From assembly GCA_036826475.1 (NCBI GenBank), contig DAISWG010000002.1:1-64000 (forward strand): DNA of 64,000 nucleotides, written 5' to 3'. The stretch is from Miltoncostaea sp036826475. GTDB taxonomy: Bacteria; Actinomycetota; Thermoleophilia; Miltoncostaeales; Miltoncostaeaceae. The position numbers and the translations under genes are program-made. Position 1 is the stretch's first letter. Each line of letters opens with the position of its first letter. Shown in pieces: positions 1 through 7,777 of this stretch. The notes under the pieces were generated by a model that searched no databases, was not told the origin of the DNA, and worked only from the letters and a program-made list of their open reading frames with translations.

Positions 1-798
1 ATGGAGGAGGTCGCCAAGTTCCGGGCGGCCCGCTCCCTGTGGGCGCACATCATGCGCGACCGGTTCGGGGCCGCGAACCCGCGGGCCATGAGCCTCCGCT
101 TCCACGCCCAGACGGGCGGCAGCACGCTCACCGCGCAGCAGCCGCGCAACAACGTGGTCCGGGTGGCGGTGCAGGTGCTGGCGGCGGCCCTCGGCGGCGC
201 CCAATCGATCCACTCCAACGGCTTCGACGAGGCGCTGGCGCTGCCCACGGAGGAGTCGGCGAAGCTCGCCCTGAGGACCCAGCAGGTCATCGCCGCCGAG
301 TCGGGGATCGCCGACACCGTCGACCCCCTCGGGGGGTCCTGGTACCTCGAGAGCCTGACGGCCGAGATCGAGGGCCGGGCGCGGGAGCTCATCGCCGAGA
401 TCGACCGACGCGGCGGCGCGGTGGAGTGCATCGAGTGGATGCGGGACGCGATCGGCGACGCGGCGTTCCGCCACCACGAGGAGATCCGCGACGGTGGCCG
501 AATCGTCGTCGGCGTCAACGCCCTCCGCGAGGACGACGAGCAGCCCGTCCCGATCCACCGGATCGACGAGGGCATCGAGGCGGCGCAGATCGGCCGCATC
601 GCCGCGCTGCGCGAGGCACGCGACGCCGGGCAGGTCGCGGCGCGGCTCGCGGACGTCCGGGCGGCGGCGCGCGGCACGGACAACCTGCTCCATCCGATGC
701 GCGAGGCGCTGCGCGCGCGGGCGACCGTGGGCGAGGTCTGCGGGGTGCTCCGCGAGGAGTTCGGCGAGTACGACCGCATCCTGGCGGCCCGGAACTGA
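1..798 (+). CDS. mcmA: Methylmalonyl-CoA mutase large (catalytic) subunit, C-terminal part
   Basis: This frame is open from the first base, so the 5' end lies before the window and the first ATG is probably an internal Met. The 265 visible residues are about half of the usual 520-560 residue cobalamin-dependent mutase, which interconverts (R)-methylmalonyl-CoA and succinyl-CoA. Family-typical stretches are FHAQTGGSTLTAQQP (about residues 34-48) and SIHSNGFDEALALPTEES (about 69-86), from the substrate-binding TIM barrel. No B12-binding DxHxxG domain follows; the protein ends in a helical tail. The cobalamin domain is therefore presumably a separate polypeptide or the short-type mutase chain, encoded elsewhere. 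The stop overlaps the proposed start of the carboxylase beta subunit, placing it in a propionyl-CoA to succinyl-CoA operon. The close paralogue isobutyryl-CoA mutase cannot be excluded. Confidence 0.9.
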   Translation: MEEVAKFRAARSLWAHIMRDRFGAANPRAMSLRFHAQTGGSTLTAQQPRNNVVRVAVQVLAAALGGAQSIHSNGFDEALALPTEESAKLALRTQQVIAAESGIADTVDPLGGSWYLESLTAEIEGRARELIAEIDRRGGAVECIEWMRDAIGDAAFRHHEEIRDGGRIVVGVNALREDDEQPVPIHRIDEGIEAAQIGRIAALREARDAGQVAARLADVRAAARGTDNLLHPMREALRARATVGEVCGVLREEFGEYDRILAARN

Positions 799-2357
799 GC
801 GCCGAGGAGAAGCGGGCCCGCCTCGACGCGCTCCGCGACGAGGCGCTCCACGCGGGCAGCCAGGCGGCCGTCGAGCGTCAGCACGCCCGCGGGAAGCTGA
901 CCGCCCGCGAGCGGATCGACCTGCTGCTCGACCCGGGCAGCTTCGTGGAGCTCGACATGTTCACGCGCCACCGCGCCCACGGCTTCGGCCTGGAGGACTC
1001 GCGGCCGTGGGGGGACGGGGTGGTCACCGGCCACGGGACCATCGACGGCCGCAAGGTCTTCGTCTTCTCGCAGGACTTCACCGTCTTCGGCGGGAGCCTC
1101 GGGGAGGTGTTCGCCGAGAAGATCGTGAAGGTGATGGACCTGGCGGTGCGGATGGGCTGCCCGATCATCGGGATCAACGACTCCGGTGGCGCCCGCATCC
1201 AGGAGGGGGTCGTGAGCCTGGGCGGCTACGCGGACATCTTCTTCCGCAACGTACGGGCGAGCGGGGTGATCCCTCAGATCTCGGTGGTCCTCGGCCCGTG
1301 CGCGGGCGGAGCCGTCTACAGCCCCGCGATCACGGACTTCATCTTCATGGTCCGCGAGACGAGCCACATGTTCATCACCGGCCCCGAGGTCATCAAGACG
1401 GTGACCGGCGAGGCCGTGAGCATGGAGGAGCTCGGCGGGGCGCAGAGTCACGCCACGAGGTCCGGCGTGTGCCAGTTCGCGGCCGACTCCGAGCCCGAGT
1501 GCTTGGAGATGGTCCGCGAGCTGGTGTCGTACCTGCCCCAGAACAACCTCGACGCTCCCCCCTTCCTGCCGCCGGCCGACCCGTCCGACCGCCAGGCGAC
1601 CGAGCTCGCGACGATCGTCCCCGACGTCCCCACCAAGCCCTACGACATGGTCGAGGTTGTCGAGCACCTCGTCGATGACGGTGACTTCCTCGAGGTGGCG
1701 CCGCTCTTCGCGCCGAACATCGTGGTGGGGTTCGCCCGGCTCGCGGGACACGTGGTGGGCGTGGTGGGCAACCAGCCGAAGGCCCTCGCGGGCGTGCTCG
1801 ACATCGATGCCTCGATCAAGGGCGCGCGCTTCGTCCGCTTCTGCGACGCGTTCAACATCCCCCTGGTCACGCTCGTCGACGTCCCGGGGTTCCTCCCCGG
1901 GACGCAGCAGGAGTACAACGGCATCATCCTCCACGGCGCCAAGCTGCTGTACGCGTACGCCGAGGCGACGGTGCCCAAGCTGACGGTCATCACCCGCAAG
2001 GCGTACGGCGGCGCCTACGACGTCATGGCCAGCAAGCACCTCGGCGCCGACTTCAACGCCGCGTGGCCGACCGCCGAGATCGCGGTGATGGGCGCCGAGG
2101 GCGCCGTGAACATCGTCTTCCGACGTGAGCTGCAGCAGGCGGAGGCGGCCGGGGAGGACGTCGCCGCACGCCGGGCGGCCCTGATCGCCGACTACACGGA
2201 GCGGTTCGCGAGCCCCTACATCGCGGCTGAGCGGGGCTACGTGGATGACGTGATCGCGCCGGAGGAGACCCGGCCCTGGCTGATCCGCTCCCTCGAGGTG
2301 TCCCTCACCAAGCGCGAGCTGAGGCCACGCCGCAAGCACGGGAACATCCCGCTGTGA
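795..2357 (+). CDS. pccB: Propionyl-CoA carboxylase beta subunit (carboxyltransferase)
   Basis: A 520-residue carboxyltransferase that moves CO2 from biotin to propionyl-CoA, giving methylmalonyl-CoA. Two crotonase-fold halves are visible. The N half has GGSLGEVFAEKI, DSGGARIQEG and GPCAGGAVYSPA; the C half has DVPGFLPGTQQEYNGI and KAYGGAYDVMASKHLGAD. Asp409 in GGAYD lies where the propionyl-selective Asp of Streptomyces PccB is expected (family knowledge, not aligned here). The reading frame stays open far upstream, inside the mutase gene, but the homologous N terminus (SAEEKRARLDALRDEAL) begins right at the mutase stop. The only initiator-like codon there is CTG at 795, giving a CTGA overlap, so I propose a rare CTG start with translational coupling. 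The length matches the family (510-530). Confidence 0.93.
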   Translation: MSAEEKRARLDALRDEALHAGSQAAVERQHARGKLTARERIDLLLDPGSFVELDMFTRHRAHGFGLEDSRPWGDGVVTGHGTIDGRKVFVFSQDFTVFGGSLGEVFAEKIVKVMDLAVRMGCPIIGINDSGGARIQEGVVSLGGYADIFFRNVRASGVIPQISVVLGPCAGGAVYSPAITDFIFMVRETSHMFITGPEVIKTVTGEAVSMEELGGAQSHATRSGVCQFAADSEPECLEMVRELVSYLPQNNLDAPPFLPPADPSDRQATELATIVPDVPTKPYDMVEVVEHLVDDGDFLEVAPLFAPNIVVGFARLAGHVVGVVGNQPKALAGVLDIDASIKGARFVRFCDAFNIPLVTLVDVPGFLPGTQQEYNGIILHGAKLLYAYAEATVPKLTVITRKAYGGAYDVMASKHLGADFNAAWPTAEIAVMGAEGAVNIVFRRELQQAEAAGEDVAARRAALIADYTERFASPYIAAERGYVDDVIAPEETRPWLIRSLEVSLTKRELRPRRKHGNIPL

Positions 2358-2575
2358 CGGACTCTGTCGCGGTGCTGTCGGGCGGGGCGCCCGACCCGGC
2401 GGCCCTCGCCGCGCTCACGGCCGCGGCCCTCGGCGTGATGGAATCGGAGGCGGCCGCGCCGGTCGACCCGCAGCCGCCGGCCTATCGCTCCCGCTGGCGT
2501 CGCGCGGCGATGCTCGAGTCGGCCGACGTGCCGGGGAACCTGAAGGACGACGGCGCGCCGTGGGGGGACGTGTGA
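2354..2575 (+). CDS. Acyl-CoA carboxylase epsilon-like small subunit
   Basis: A 73-residue protein starting at a GTG that overlaps the beta-subunit stop (GTGA) and ending in a TGATG overlap with the alpha subunit. Actinobacterial acyl-CoA carboxylases carry a small epsilon protein in this position that stabilises the alpha-beta complex. The pattern fits: a short strand (VAVLSGGAPD), a helix beginning PAALAALTAAAL, a Pro/Ala linker, then a basic and Trp-containing segment (YRSRWRRAAML) and a Trp near the C terminus. Sequence conservation in this family is weak, so the call rests mainly on gene order, size and this pattern. The alternative is an unrelated small coupling protein. Confidence 0.7.
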   Translation: MTDSVAVLSGGAPDPAALAALTAAALGVMESEAAAPVDPQPPAYRSRWRRAAMLESADVPGNLKDDGAPWGDV

Positions 2576-4350
2576 TGTTCGCGAAGGTGCTGGTTGCGAA
2601 CCGCGGCGAGATCGCGGTCCGGGTGCTCCGGACGCTCCGCGAGATGGGCATCCCGTCGGTCGCCGTCTACAGCGAGGTCGACCGCGACGCCGTCTTCGTG
2701 CACCACGCCGACGAGGCGTACCTGCTGGGCCCCGGCCCCGCGTCCGAGAGCTACCTCAACGTCCCGAGGATCCTCGGGGTGTGCGCCCGGGCGGGCGTGG
2801 ACGCCGTCCACCCAGGCTATGGATTCCTGGCCGAGAACGCCGAGTTCGCCCGCGCCCTCGGGGAGGCCGGGATCACGTGGATCGGCCCGCCGCCGTCCGC
2901 GATCGAGGCGATGGGGTCGAAGACGGGCGCCCGGGCCCTCATGAAGGCCGCGGGCGTTCCGATCGTGCCGGGCGTGACCGAGCCGGTGCCCGACGTGGAC
3001 GCCGCCCGTCCGGTGGCCGACCAGATCGGCTACCCGGTGGCGGTGAAGGCCAGCGCGGGCGGCGGCGGCAAGGGCTTCCGCGTGGCACTCACCCCCGACC
3101 GACTCGCCGACGCGTTCGAGGGCGCCGTCCGCGAGGGCGAGCGGTTCTTCGCGGACGGGACCGTCTACCTCGAGCGGTACCTCCCCGAGCCCCGCCACGT
3201 CGAGATCCAGGTGTTCGCCGACGGCCACGGCAACTGCATCCACCTGGGCGAGCGCGACTGCTCGGTGCAGCGCCGCCACCAGAAGTTGGTGGAGGAGACC
3301 CCCAGCCCCGTCGTGTCGGACGACCTGCGCCGGCGGATGGGCGAGGCGTCCGTGAAGGCCGCGCTGGCGGTCGGATACCGCGGCGCGGGCACCCTGGAAT
3401 ACCTCGTCTCGGGCGAGGAGTTCTTCTTCCTGGAGATGAACACGCGCATCCAGGTGGAGCACACCGTGACCGAGGCGGTCACCGGGTTGGACCTGGTGCG
3501 CGAGCAGGTGCGGGTCGCCGCCGGCGAGCCTCTCTCGGTGACCCAGGACGAGGTTCGCGCCCGCGGCCACGCCTTCGAGTGCCGCATCAACGCCGAGGAC
3601 GCGGCGCACAAGTTCCTACCCTCACCCGCCCGCATCACGGCGTACCGCGAGCCATCGGGCCCGGGCGTGCGGGTCGACTCCGGCGTCCGGGCGGGGTCGG
3701 ACATCCCCGAGATCTACGACCCCATGGTTGCGAAGCTGATCGTGTGGGACGTCGACCGCGAGACGGCGCGACGGCGGATGCTGCGGGCGCTGTCGGAGTT
3801 CGTGGTGGAGGGGCCCGCGACGCTCATCCCCTTCCACCGCTGGCTGCTCTCCGAGCAGGAGTTCATCGACGGCGGCGCCTGCCACGCGCTCCTCGCTCGC
3901 CTCGCCGACGAGCCCACCCCCCTCCCGCCCGTGGAAGGCGGCCCGACCGTGCCGGGCGACGGCGCCCCCGAGCAGGGCCCCCTGACGGAGCGGCGGTTCA
4001 CCGCCGAGGTCGAGGGTCGCCGGTTCGAGGTCGCGCTGCGCTACGCGCCGCAGGTGGGCGGCGCGGCCGCCCCCGCCGCCCCGGCGAGGGCGCCGAAGGC
4101 CAAGCGCGCGCGCGGCAGCGGGGGGGACGGCGGCGCGACGGGCGAGGTCCTGACCCCGATGCAGGGCACCGTGCTGAAGGTTCTGGTGGAACCGGGTCAG
4201 GAGGTCGTGGCCGGCGCGGTCGTCGCGATCGTCGAGGCCATGAAGATGGAGAACGAGATCACGGCGCCCAGGGCGGGCAGCGTCGCGTCCGTGCTGGTCT
4301 CGCCCGGCCAATCGGTCCAGGCGGGCGAGACGCTCGCTCGCCTCTCCTGA
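2575..4350 (+). CDS. pccA: Propionyl-/acyl-CoA carboxylase alpha subunit (biotin carboxylase + BCCP)
   Basis: A 591-residue ATP-dependent biotin carboxylase fused to its biotin carrier. Order: biotin-carboxylase N domain (KVLVANRGEIAVRVLRT, from residue 4), ATP-grasp domain (VKASAGGGGKGFRVA; VEIQVFADGHGN; FFLEMNTRIQVEHTVTE), BC C-terminal domain (GHAFECRINAEDA), an Ala/Pro/Lys linker at about 490-520, and a biotinyl domain whose EAMKMEN motif places the biotinyl lysine at Lys557. The ATG at 2575 overlaps the stop of the small subunit and is preceded by the G-rich ribosome site GGGGGA at 2562-2567, so it is preferred over an in-frame GTG at 2560. It is the last gene of the propionate operon and converges on the RiPP operon with 15 bases between stops. 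Confidence 0.95.
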   Translation: MFAKVLVANRGEIAVRVLRTLREMGIPSVAVYSEVDRDAVFVHHADEAYLLGPGPASESYLNVPRILGVCARAGVDAVHPGYGFLAENAEFARALGEAGITWIGPPPSAIEAMGSKTGARALMKAAGVPIVPGVTEPVPDVDAARPVADQIGYPVAVKASAGGGGKGFRVALTPDRLADAFEGAVREGERFFADGTVYLERYLPEPRHVEIQVFADGHGNCIHLGERDCSVQRRHQKLVEETPSPVVSDDLRRRMGEASVKAALAVGYRGAGTLEYLVSGEEFFFLEMNTRIQVEHTVTEAVTGLDLVREQVRVAAGEPLSVTQDEVRARGHAFECRINAEDAAHKFLPSPARITAYREPSGPGVRVDSGVRAGSDIPEIYDPMVAKLIVWDVDRETARRRMLRALSEFVVEGPATLIPFHRWLLSEQEFIDGGACHALLARLADEPTPLPPVEGGPTVPGDGAPEQGPLTERRFTAEVEGRRFEVALRYAPQVGGAAAPAAPARAPKAKRARGSGGDGGATGEVLTPMQGTVLKVLVEPGQEVVAGAVVAIVEAMKMENEITAPRAGSVASVLVSPGQSVQAGETLARLS

Positions 4351-4365
4351 GCAGGGCGAACCGCC

Positions 4366-5328
4366 TCAGGACGACGCGCCCCGGCGCGACCGCCGGCGCA
4401 CGAGCGCGGTGCGCGCATCGCGCACCAGTACCCCACCGACCCCCCGGGGAATGCGTCGGAGGGGCATTCCCGAGAAGGGACTGAACACCGCCGCAGCGGT
4501 GAGCTCGGGGCGCGTCGGGCGACGTGCTGCCGGGAGGGCTCTCGCCCACGTCCGGAGGGGCATCGAGCGTGGGGCGCCCGGTTCGAACAGCGCGCCCACC
4601 GCTCGGCGGGTCGCGTCCCACACCTCCGACATCCGCCACGCTCGTGCGATCCGCTCGATCTCACCGAGATCCGCCTCGGCCGCGACGAGCCTGATGTCGA
4701 GCATGTCGCGCAGCCGACGCAGCGGCGCGTTCGACCACGAGTGCGTCGCGAGCACCAGCGCATGGTGTGCGGGGCTGAGCCGCCCCACGCCCTCGACGCC
4801 GGCCCGGCTCGGCTCAGCGGACGCGAAGAGGGCGCCGACCGACGGCGGCTCGGTCCAGCGCAACCACTTCGGACGGTGGTGCATCTCCACCACGACAGGC
4901 AACCCCGGGGCGATCAGCGGCCGAAGGTGGTGCAGGTCGGCATACTCCTCGGGTTCACCGACCTCGCGAAACCCGGCCTCCAGCAACCGACGCTGGGCAG
5001 CAGGGGCGTCCGGGACCAACACGTCCAGGTCGGTGATGTTCATGCGCGTGAATGGGGTGCGATACAGCGGCGCGACCTCCAGCCCCTTCATCAACACGAC
5101 GTCACCATCGAGCGCGTCGCGGACCATCGCGAGCACCGTCGGGGCGGTCATCGCGATCACCGACGCGTCACGCTCGTCGTCGGCGAGCGAAGCCGGCACG
5201 GGCCGTCCCGTCGCCCGGAAGCGCTCGACGCCGAGCAGCTCGATGCGGTGGTAGTAGAGGTCGTCGGGGTCGCCTGAGGCGTCGATCCACGCATCCACGC
5301 GGGCCCAGTCCTCGGGCGTGGCGCTCAC
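4366..5328 (-). CDS. NTP_transf_5-type nucleotidyltransferase, last gene of the RiPP operon
   Basis: A 320-residue protein starting at a GTG that overlaps the upstream B2-like stop (GTGA). An open extension upstream has no better start. It resembles the uncharacterised nucleotidyltransferase family PF14907: LMKGLEVAPLY followed by the acidic metal-site pattern TDLDVLVPD (about residues 115-125) and VVVEMHHRPKW (about 165-176), then a helical C-terminal half. Members are often found in lasso-peptide and exopolysaccharide loci beside PqqD-like and HprK-like genes. By context it probably transfers a nucleotidyl or related phosphoryl group to the operon's peptide product or to a sugar carrier. 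The substrate cannot be read from the sequence. It is the terminal gene of the operon and converges on pccA. Confidence 0.72.
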   Translation of the reverse strand: MSATPEDWARVDAWIDASGDPDDLYYHRIELLGVERFRATGRPVPASLADDERDASVIAMTAPTVLAMVRDALDGDVVLMKGLEVAPLYRTPFTRMNITDLDVLVPDAPAAQRRLLEAGFREVGEPEEYADLHHLRPLIAPGLPVVVEMHHRPKWLRWTEPPSVGALFASAEPSRAGVEGVGRLSPAHHALVLATHSWSNAPLRRLRDMLDIRLVAAEADLGEIERIARAWRMSEVWDATRRAVGALFEPGAPRSMPLRTWARALPAARRPTRPELTAAAVFSPFSGMPLRRIPRGVGGVLVRDARTALVRRRSRRGASS

Positions 5329-5729
5329 CGGTACCGCCCCAGCTCCCGATGCTCCCCGCGACCCGGCGGAGGACCCACGTCGCGCCCGTCGAGCTCCACC
5401 CATGCGTGCGCCTTGTGATCGACGGCACCCTGCTCGATGCCGATGACGAGCTCGGGCCGGTCACCCTGCTCGGCGAGAAGCCGGAACAACGTCAGCGAGC
5501 TGAACAGGCAGCGAGGGCTGCCGACCATCGGCCAGAGGCAGGCGTGCACCGCTCGGCTGAGCCGCTCCGGTGAGTGGCGGTGCGGGTGGGCCGACGGCGT
5601 CGGAGTGACTCGTGATACCGCCTCCGGCAACGGTCGCCGCCACGTCGCGATCTTCACGCGAGCGTAGGTCCACCAGACGCGCGCGGCCAGCGCTCCGCGA
5701 TCATGTCGCGACAACGGCGGCTCACGCAC
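5325..5729 (-). CDS. Lasso-type B2 protease (transglutaminase-fold leader peptidase)
   Basis: A 134-residue protein matching the lasso peptide biosynthesis B2 family (Transglut_core3). This cysteine protease removes the leader after the conserved leader Thr at position -2. Visible catalytic elements are the Cys in SPRCLFSSLTLFRLL (about residue 74), the His in KAHAWVELDG (about 112) and the acidic residue in GRDVGPP. Upstream there is a basic N-terminal helix (ALAARVWWTYARVKIATW) usual for stand-alone B2. The GTG start lies 8 bases inside the end of the kinase gene, so the two are translationally coupled. The B1-like PqqD protein is two genes upstream, so this is the split B1/B2 arrangement. 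A generic transglutaminase-like function is less likely given the precursor at 8804-8941. Confidence 0.85.
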   Translation of the reverse strand: MREPPLSRHDRGALAARVWWTYARVKIATWRRPLPEAVSRVTPTPSAHPHRHSPERLSRAVHACLWPMVGSPRCLFSSLTLFRLLAEQGDRPELVIGIEQGAVDHKAHAWVELDGRDVGPPPGRGEHRELGRYR

Positions 5730-6627
5730 GCGCGACCAACTCGGCGACGACCTTCGGCAGGGACTCGAGCGTCATCGGGCGGGTCAGCTCCCATACGGGC
5801 AGGGCGCTGGCGAGGTCCGCGACGGCGGCGAAGCACCGCGATGAGTCGAATGGCTCCTCCAGCGTCACGACCAACTCCCAGATGAGCCGGATCGCCTCGA
5901 CCGTCGGGACGGGGGTGAGCGAGATCTCGTCCCCGGTGCCGGTGAGCATCACGACGCCCCTCAGCGGCACGGGCGACGAGTCGTCGTCATCATCATCCTG
6001 GAGGACCGGGACCCGCGTCCGAGCGCCGTTGGGGGCGCCTGGGCGGGTGGGCATGCCCATCCCTGCCGCGACGTCCTGTCGCAGCCGGAGTGACGCCGGG
6101 CCTGGCAGCACCTCGGCGCGGTCTCCCAACCGGATGCACGCGAGGTCCTCCGTCAGCACGCGATATCCCTCGCGCCAGAACCCGGCCGAGAGCGTCGTCT
6201 TGCCATGCTCGCTCGGGGCCCCGATCAGGAGAGCCCCATGGCCCGTGTCAACGGCGGCGGCGTGCAACGGGATGTCGCCACGTGCCACGAAACAGAGCAT
6301 GACCGGCATGCCGAACAGGCGCTCCTCGAGGCGGACCGGGTCGTCATGGTCGGCCGGCACGGCAATGCGGCTCCGCGAGGGCTCGACGATGAACCACCCG
6401 TCGCCCTCGAACCACATCTGCACGGTGTCGCCGGCGAGATAGGTCCTGACGTGCACCGTCTCGTTCTCCTGCGCAGGCCAGTCCTCCCAGAGCCGCGCAT
6501 CCGGGGTCGGGCACTCGACACGATGGGTCACGACCTCGAGAGGCTCGCCCCCGGATCGGCGGAGGTAGCGCAACGGGATCTTCGACCGGATGTCGTACCC
6601 GTAGCACGATCCAGCGCTGTCGCTCAC
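5722..6627 (-). CDS. HprK-like kinase of the RiPP operon
   Basis: A 301-residue protein of the HPr kinase/phosphorylase-like family. A P-loop, IGAPSEHGKTTLSAGF, lies at about residues 135-150, followed by the LTEDLACIRL segment that corresponds to the HprK-type acidic metal/base region. In paeninodin-like lasso clusters, HprK homologues phosphorylate the C-terminal Ser of the precursor (established for that group). Here they would act on Ser33 or Ser41 of the 8804-8941 peptide, which is inference. An unusual run of Asp residues (QDDDDDDSS) sits at about 213-221 between core elements. The start is a GTG overlapping the PqqD-like stop (GTGA). A much longer open extension upstream runs antisense-like through the permease and is not coding. 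Confidence 0.8.
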   Translation of the reverse strand: MSDSAGSCYGYDIRSKIPLRYLRRSGGEPLEVVTHRVECPTPDARLWEDWPAQENETVHVRTYLAGDTVQMWFEGDGWFIVEPSRSRIAVPADHDDPVRLEERLFGMPVMLCFVARGDIPLHAAAVDTGHGALLIGAPSEHGKTTLSAGFWREGYRVLTEDLACIRLGDRAEVLPGPASLRLRQDVAAGMGMPTRPGAPNGARTRVPVLQDDDDDDSSPVPLRGVVMLTGTGDEISLTPVPTVEAIRLIWELVVTLEEPFDSSRCFAAVADLASALPVWELTRPMTLESLPKVVAELVARA

Positions 6628-6929
6628 CGTGCCGACGCCACCTCGACGAGCCCCCGGTCCACGAGCTCGGCCACGAAGTCCCGGACCTCGTCGTCGATCT
6701 CCGACGGGGGCGCCTCGACACGCTCGCGCACGGCGGTGATGAGGCCGGCCACCGTCCGCCCCCCGTCCATGAGCTCCCAGATCAGACAGCCCATCTGGTT
6801 GACCCCGTGGTAGCCACCGGAGTCGAGCTGGAGGAGAACCCCGCCCTCGGCCCCGCCCAGCTCGCGAAACGCCGCTCGTGGATGGCGACGCACGTAGGCG
6901 TCGTCCGCTATGACCTGTGAATCGCTCAA
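6624..6929 (-). CDS. PqqD-like RiPP recognition element (lasso B1-like)
   Basis: A 101-residue PqqD-fold protein, the family that binds RiPP leader peptides. It shows the usual pattern: a beta-rich N half (GGVLLQLDSGGYHGVNQMG), then an IWELMDGGRTVAGLI helix and a C-terminal winged-helix part ending DELV-type (FVAELVDRGLVEV). In lasso systems this B1 protein captures the leader through its Tyr, Pro and Gly residues and delivers it to B2. The presence of exactly that motif in the peptide at 8804-8941 supports this role. PQQ biosynthesis is unlikely because no other pqq gene is nearby. The start is TTG at 6929, overlapping the permease stop as TTGA. It is followed, GTGA-coupled, by the kinase. 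Confidence 0.85.
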   Translation of the reverse strand: MSDSQVIADDAYVRRHPRAAFRELGGAEGGVLLQLDSGGYHGVNQMGCLIWELMDGGRTVAGLITAVRERVEAPPSEIDDEVRDFVAELVDRGLVEVASAR

Positions 6930-7777
6930 TAGTCCCCCAGGCTTCCCTTGCGCAGCTCACGTCGCAGCGCCCTGTTGTAGAGCAGGTATCCCACAAGGAG
7001 CGAAGCCGCCGCCATCGGCACCAGCAGCAGCATGCTCTGCCCGACGTCCGACCATCCGGTGCCGCCGAGCACCGCCTCCCGCATCGATTCCAGCGCGACC
7101 GCGAAGGGGTTCGCCTCGGCGGCGGTCTGGAGCCATCCCGGCAGCAGGTCCAGGGGAAAGTAGGCGCCCGACGACACCGTGAGGATGGTTGCCAGGAAGG
7201 CAACCGCACCCTCTCCACGCCGGAAGGCGAGTACGGCCGCCGCGGCCGCGACACCGAGTCCCCAGACGAACGGGATCACGGCCATCAGGACCACGGCCGC
7301 GGGCAGGAAGCCGGAAACGTGGAAGTCGAGGCCGAAACCCACCCCGATCGCCGTGAGGAAGACGATGGTCCTGATGGGCACGTACACGAACTCGTAGGCC
7401 ATCGCCCCGAGCTGGATCGTCAGTGCCCGGGACGGTGTCAGGAGCAGGCACTCGAGCGTTCCCTGGAACTGCTCGTCGCGCAGGGCGCTCGCCACTTGAC
7501 GAAGCGCGAGCGCGACGAACATGGACAGCGCGATGCCGAGCGCGACGAACTCGAGATAGCTCGTGGTGTTCCCTCCGAAGGCCGGAAGCCGCGATGGGTC
7601 CACCATGAGGCCGATGAAGTAGAACATGAACACCTGGACGGCCATCCCGAAGATGTCCGAGGCGAAGTCCACCCGGTAGCTCCACGCCACCAGAAGGTCC
7701 CTCCGCAGGAAGGCCAGGACCTTTCCCGTCTCGACGAGCATGCCGTCGCGAGGCGACGCGCGCACGTCGGTGTTCAC
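6926..7777 (-). CDS. ABC-2 type transporter permease
   Basis: A 283-residue integral membrane protein with about six hydrophobic segments (for example IFGMAVQVFMFYFIGLMV, IALSMFVALALRQV, AAVVLMAVIPFVWGLG, MLLLVPMAAASLLVGYLL). It carries the cytoplasmic QFQGTLECLLLTPSR loop that is characteristic of ABC-2 exporter permeases. It pairs with the ATPase encoded directly upstream, with which it overlaps by GTGA. Together they form a half-size exporter. Its place between the precursor and the leader-processing genes suggests export of the mature peptide, as the D protein does in lasso clusters, though lasso exporters are more often single fused proteins. Polysaccharide or drug export are alternatives. 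Confidence 0.85.
   Translation of the reverse strand: MNTDVRASPRDGMLVETGKVLAFLRRDLLVAWSYRVDFASDIFGMAVQVFMFYFIGLMVDPSRLPAFGGNTTSYLEFVALGIALSMFVALALRQVASALRDEQFQGTLECLLLTPSRALTIQLGAMAYEFVYVPIRTIVFLTAIGVGFGLDFHVSGFLPAAVVLMAVIPFVWGLGVAAAAAVLAFRRGEGAVAFLATILTVSSGAYFPLDLLPGWLQTAAEANPFAVALESMREAVLGGTGWSDVGQSMLLLVPMAAASLLVGYLLYNRALRRELRKGSLGDY

Noticed and set aside
39..794. Long open frame continuing upstream of pccB
   Set aside because: It overlaps the mutase gene in another frame, is Arg/Gly/Pro-rich low-complexity translation, and family homology starts only near 795.
5052..5573. Plus-strand frames opposite the nucleotidyltransferase and B2 genes
   Set aside because: Arg-rich shadow translations with no start signal or family features.
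6624..6929. PQQ cofactor biosynthesis protein PqqD
   Set aside because: No other pqq gene is nearby, while a lasso-type precursor and B2 protease are. RiPP recognition is the better reading.
6628..7254. Open extension upstream of the HprK-like kinase
   Set aside because: It lies over the PqqD-like and permease genes in another frame; the GTGA overlap at 6627 and family length define the start.
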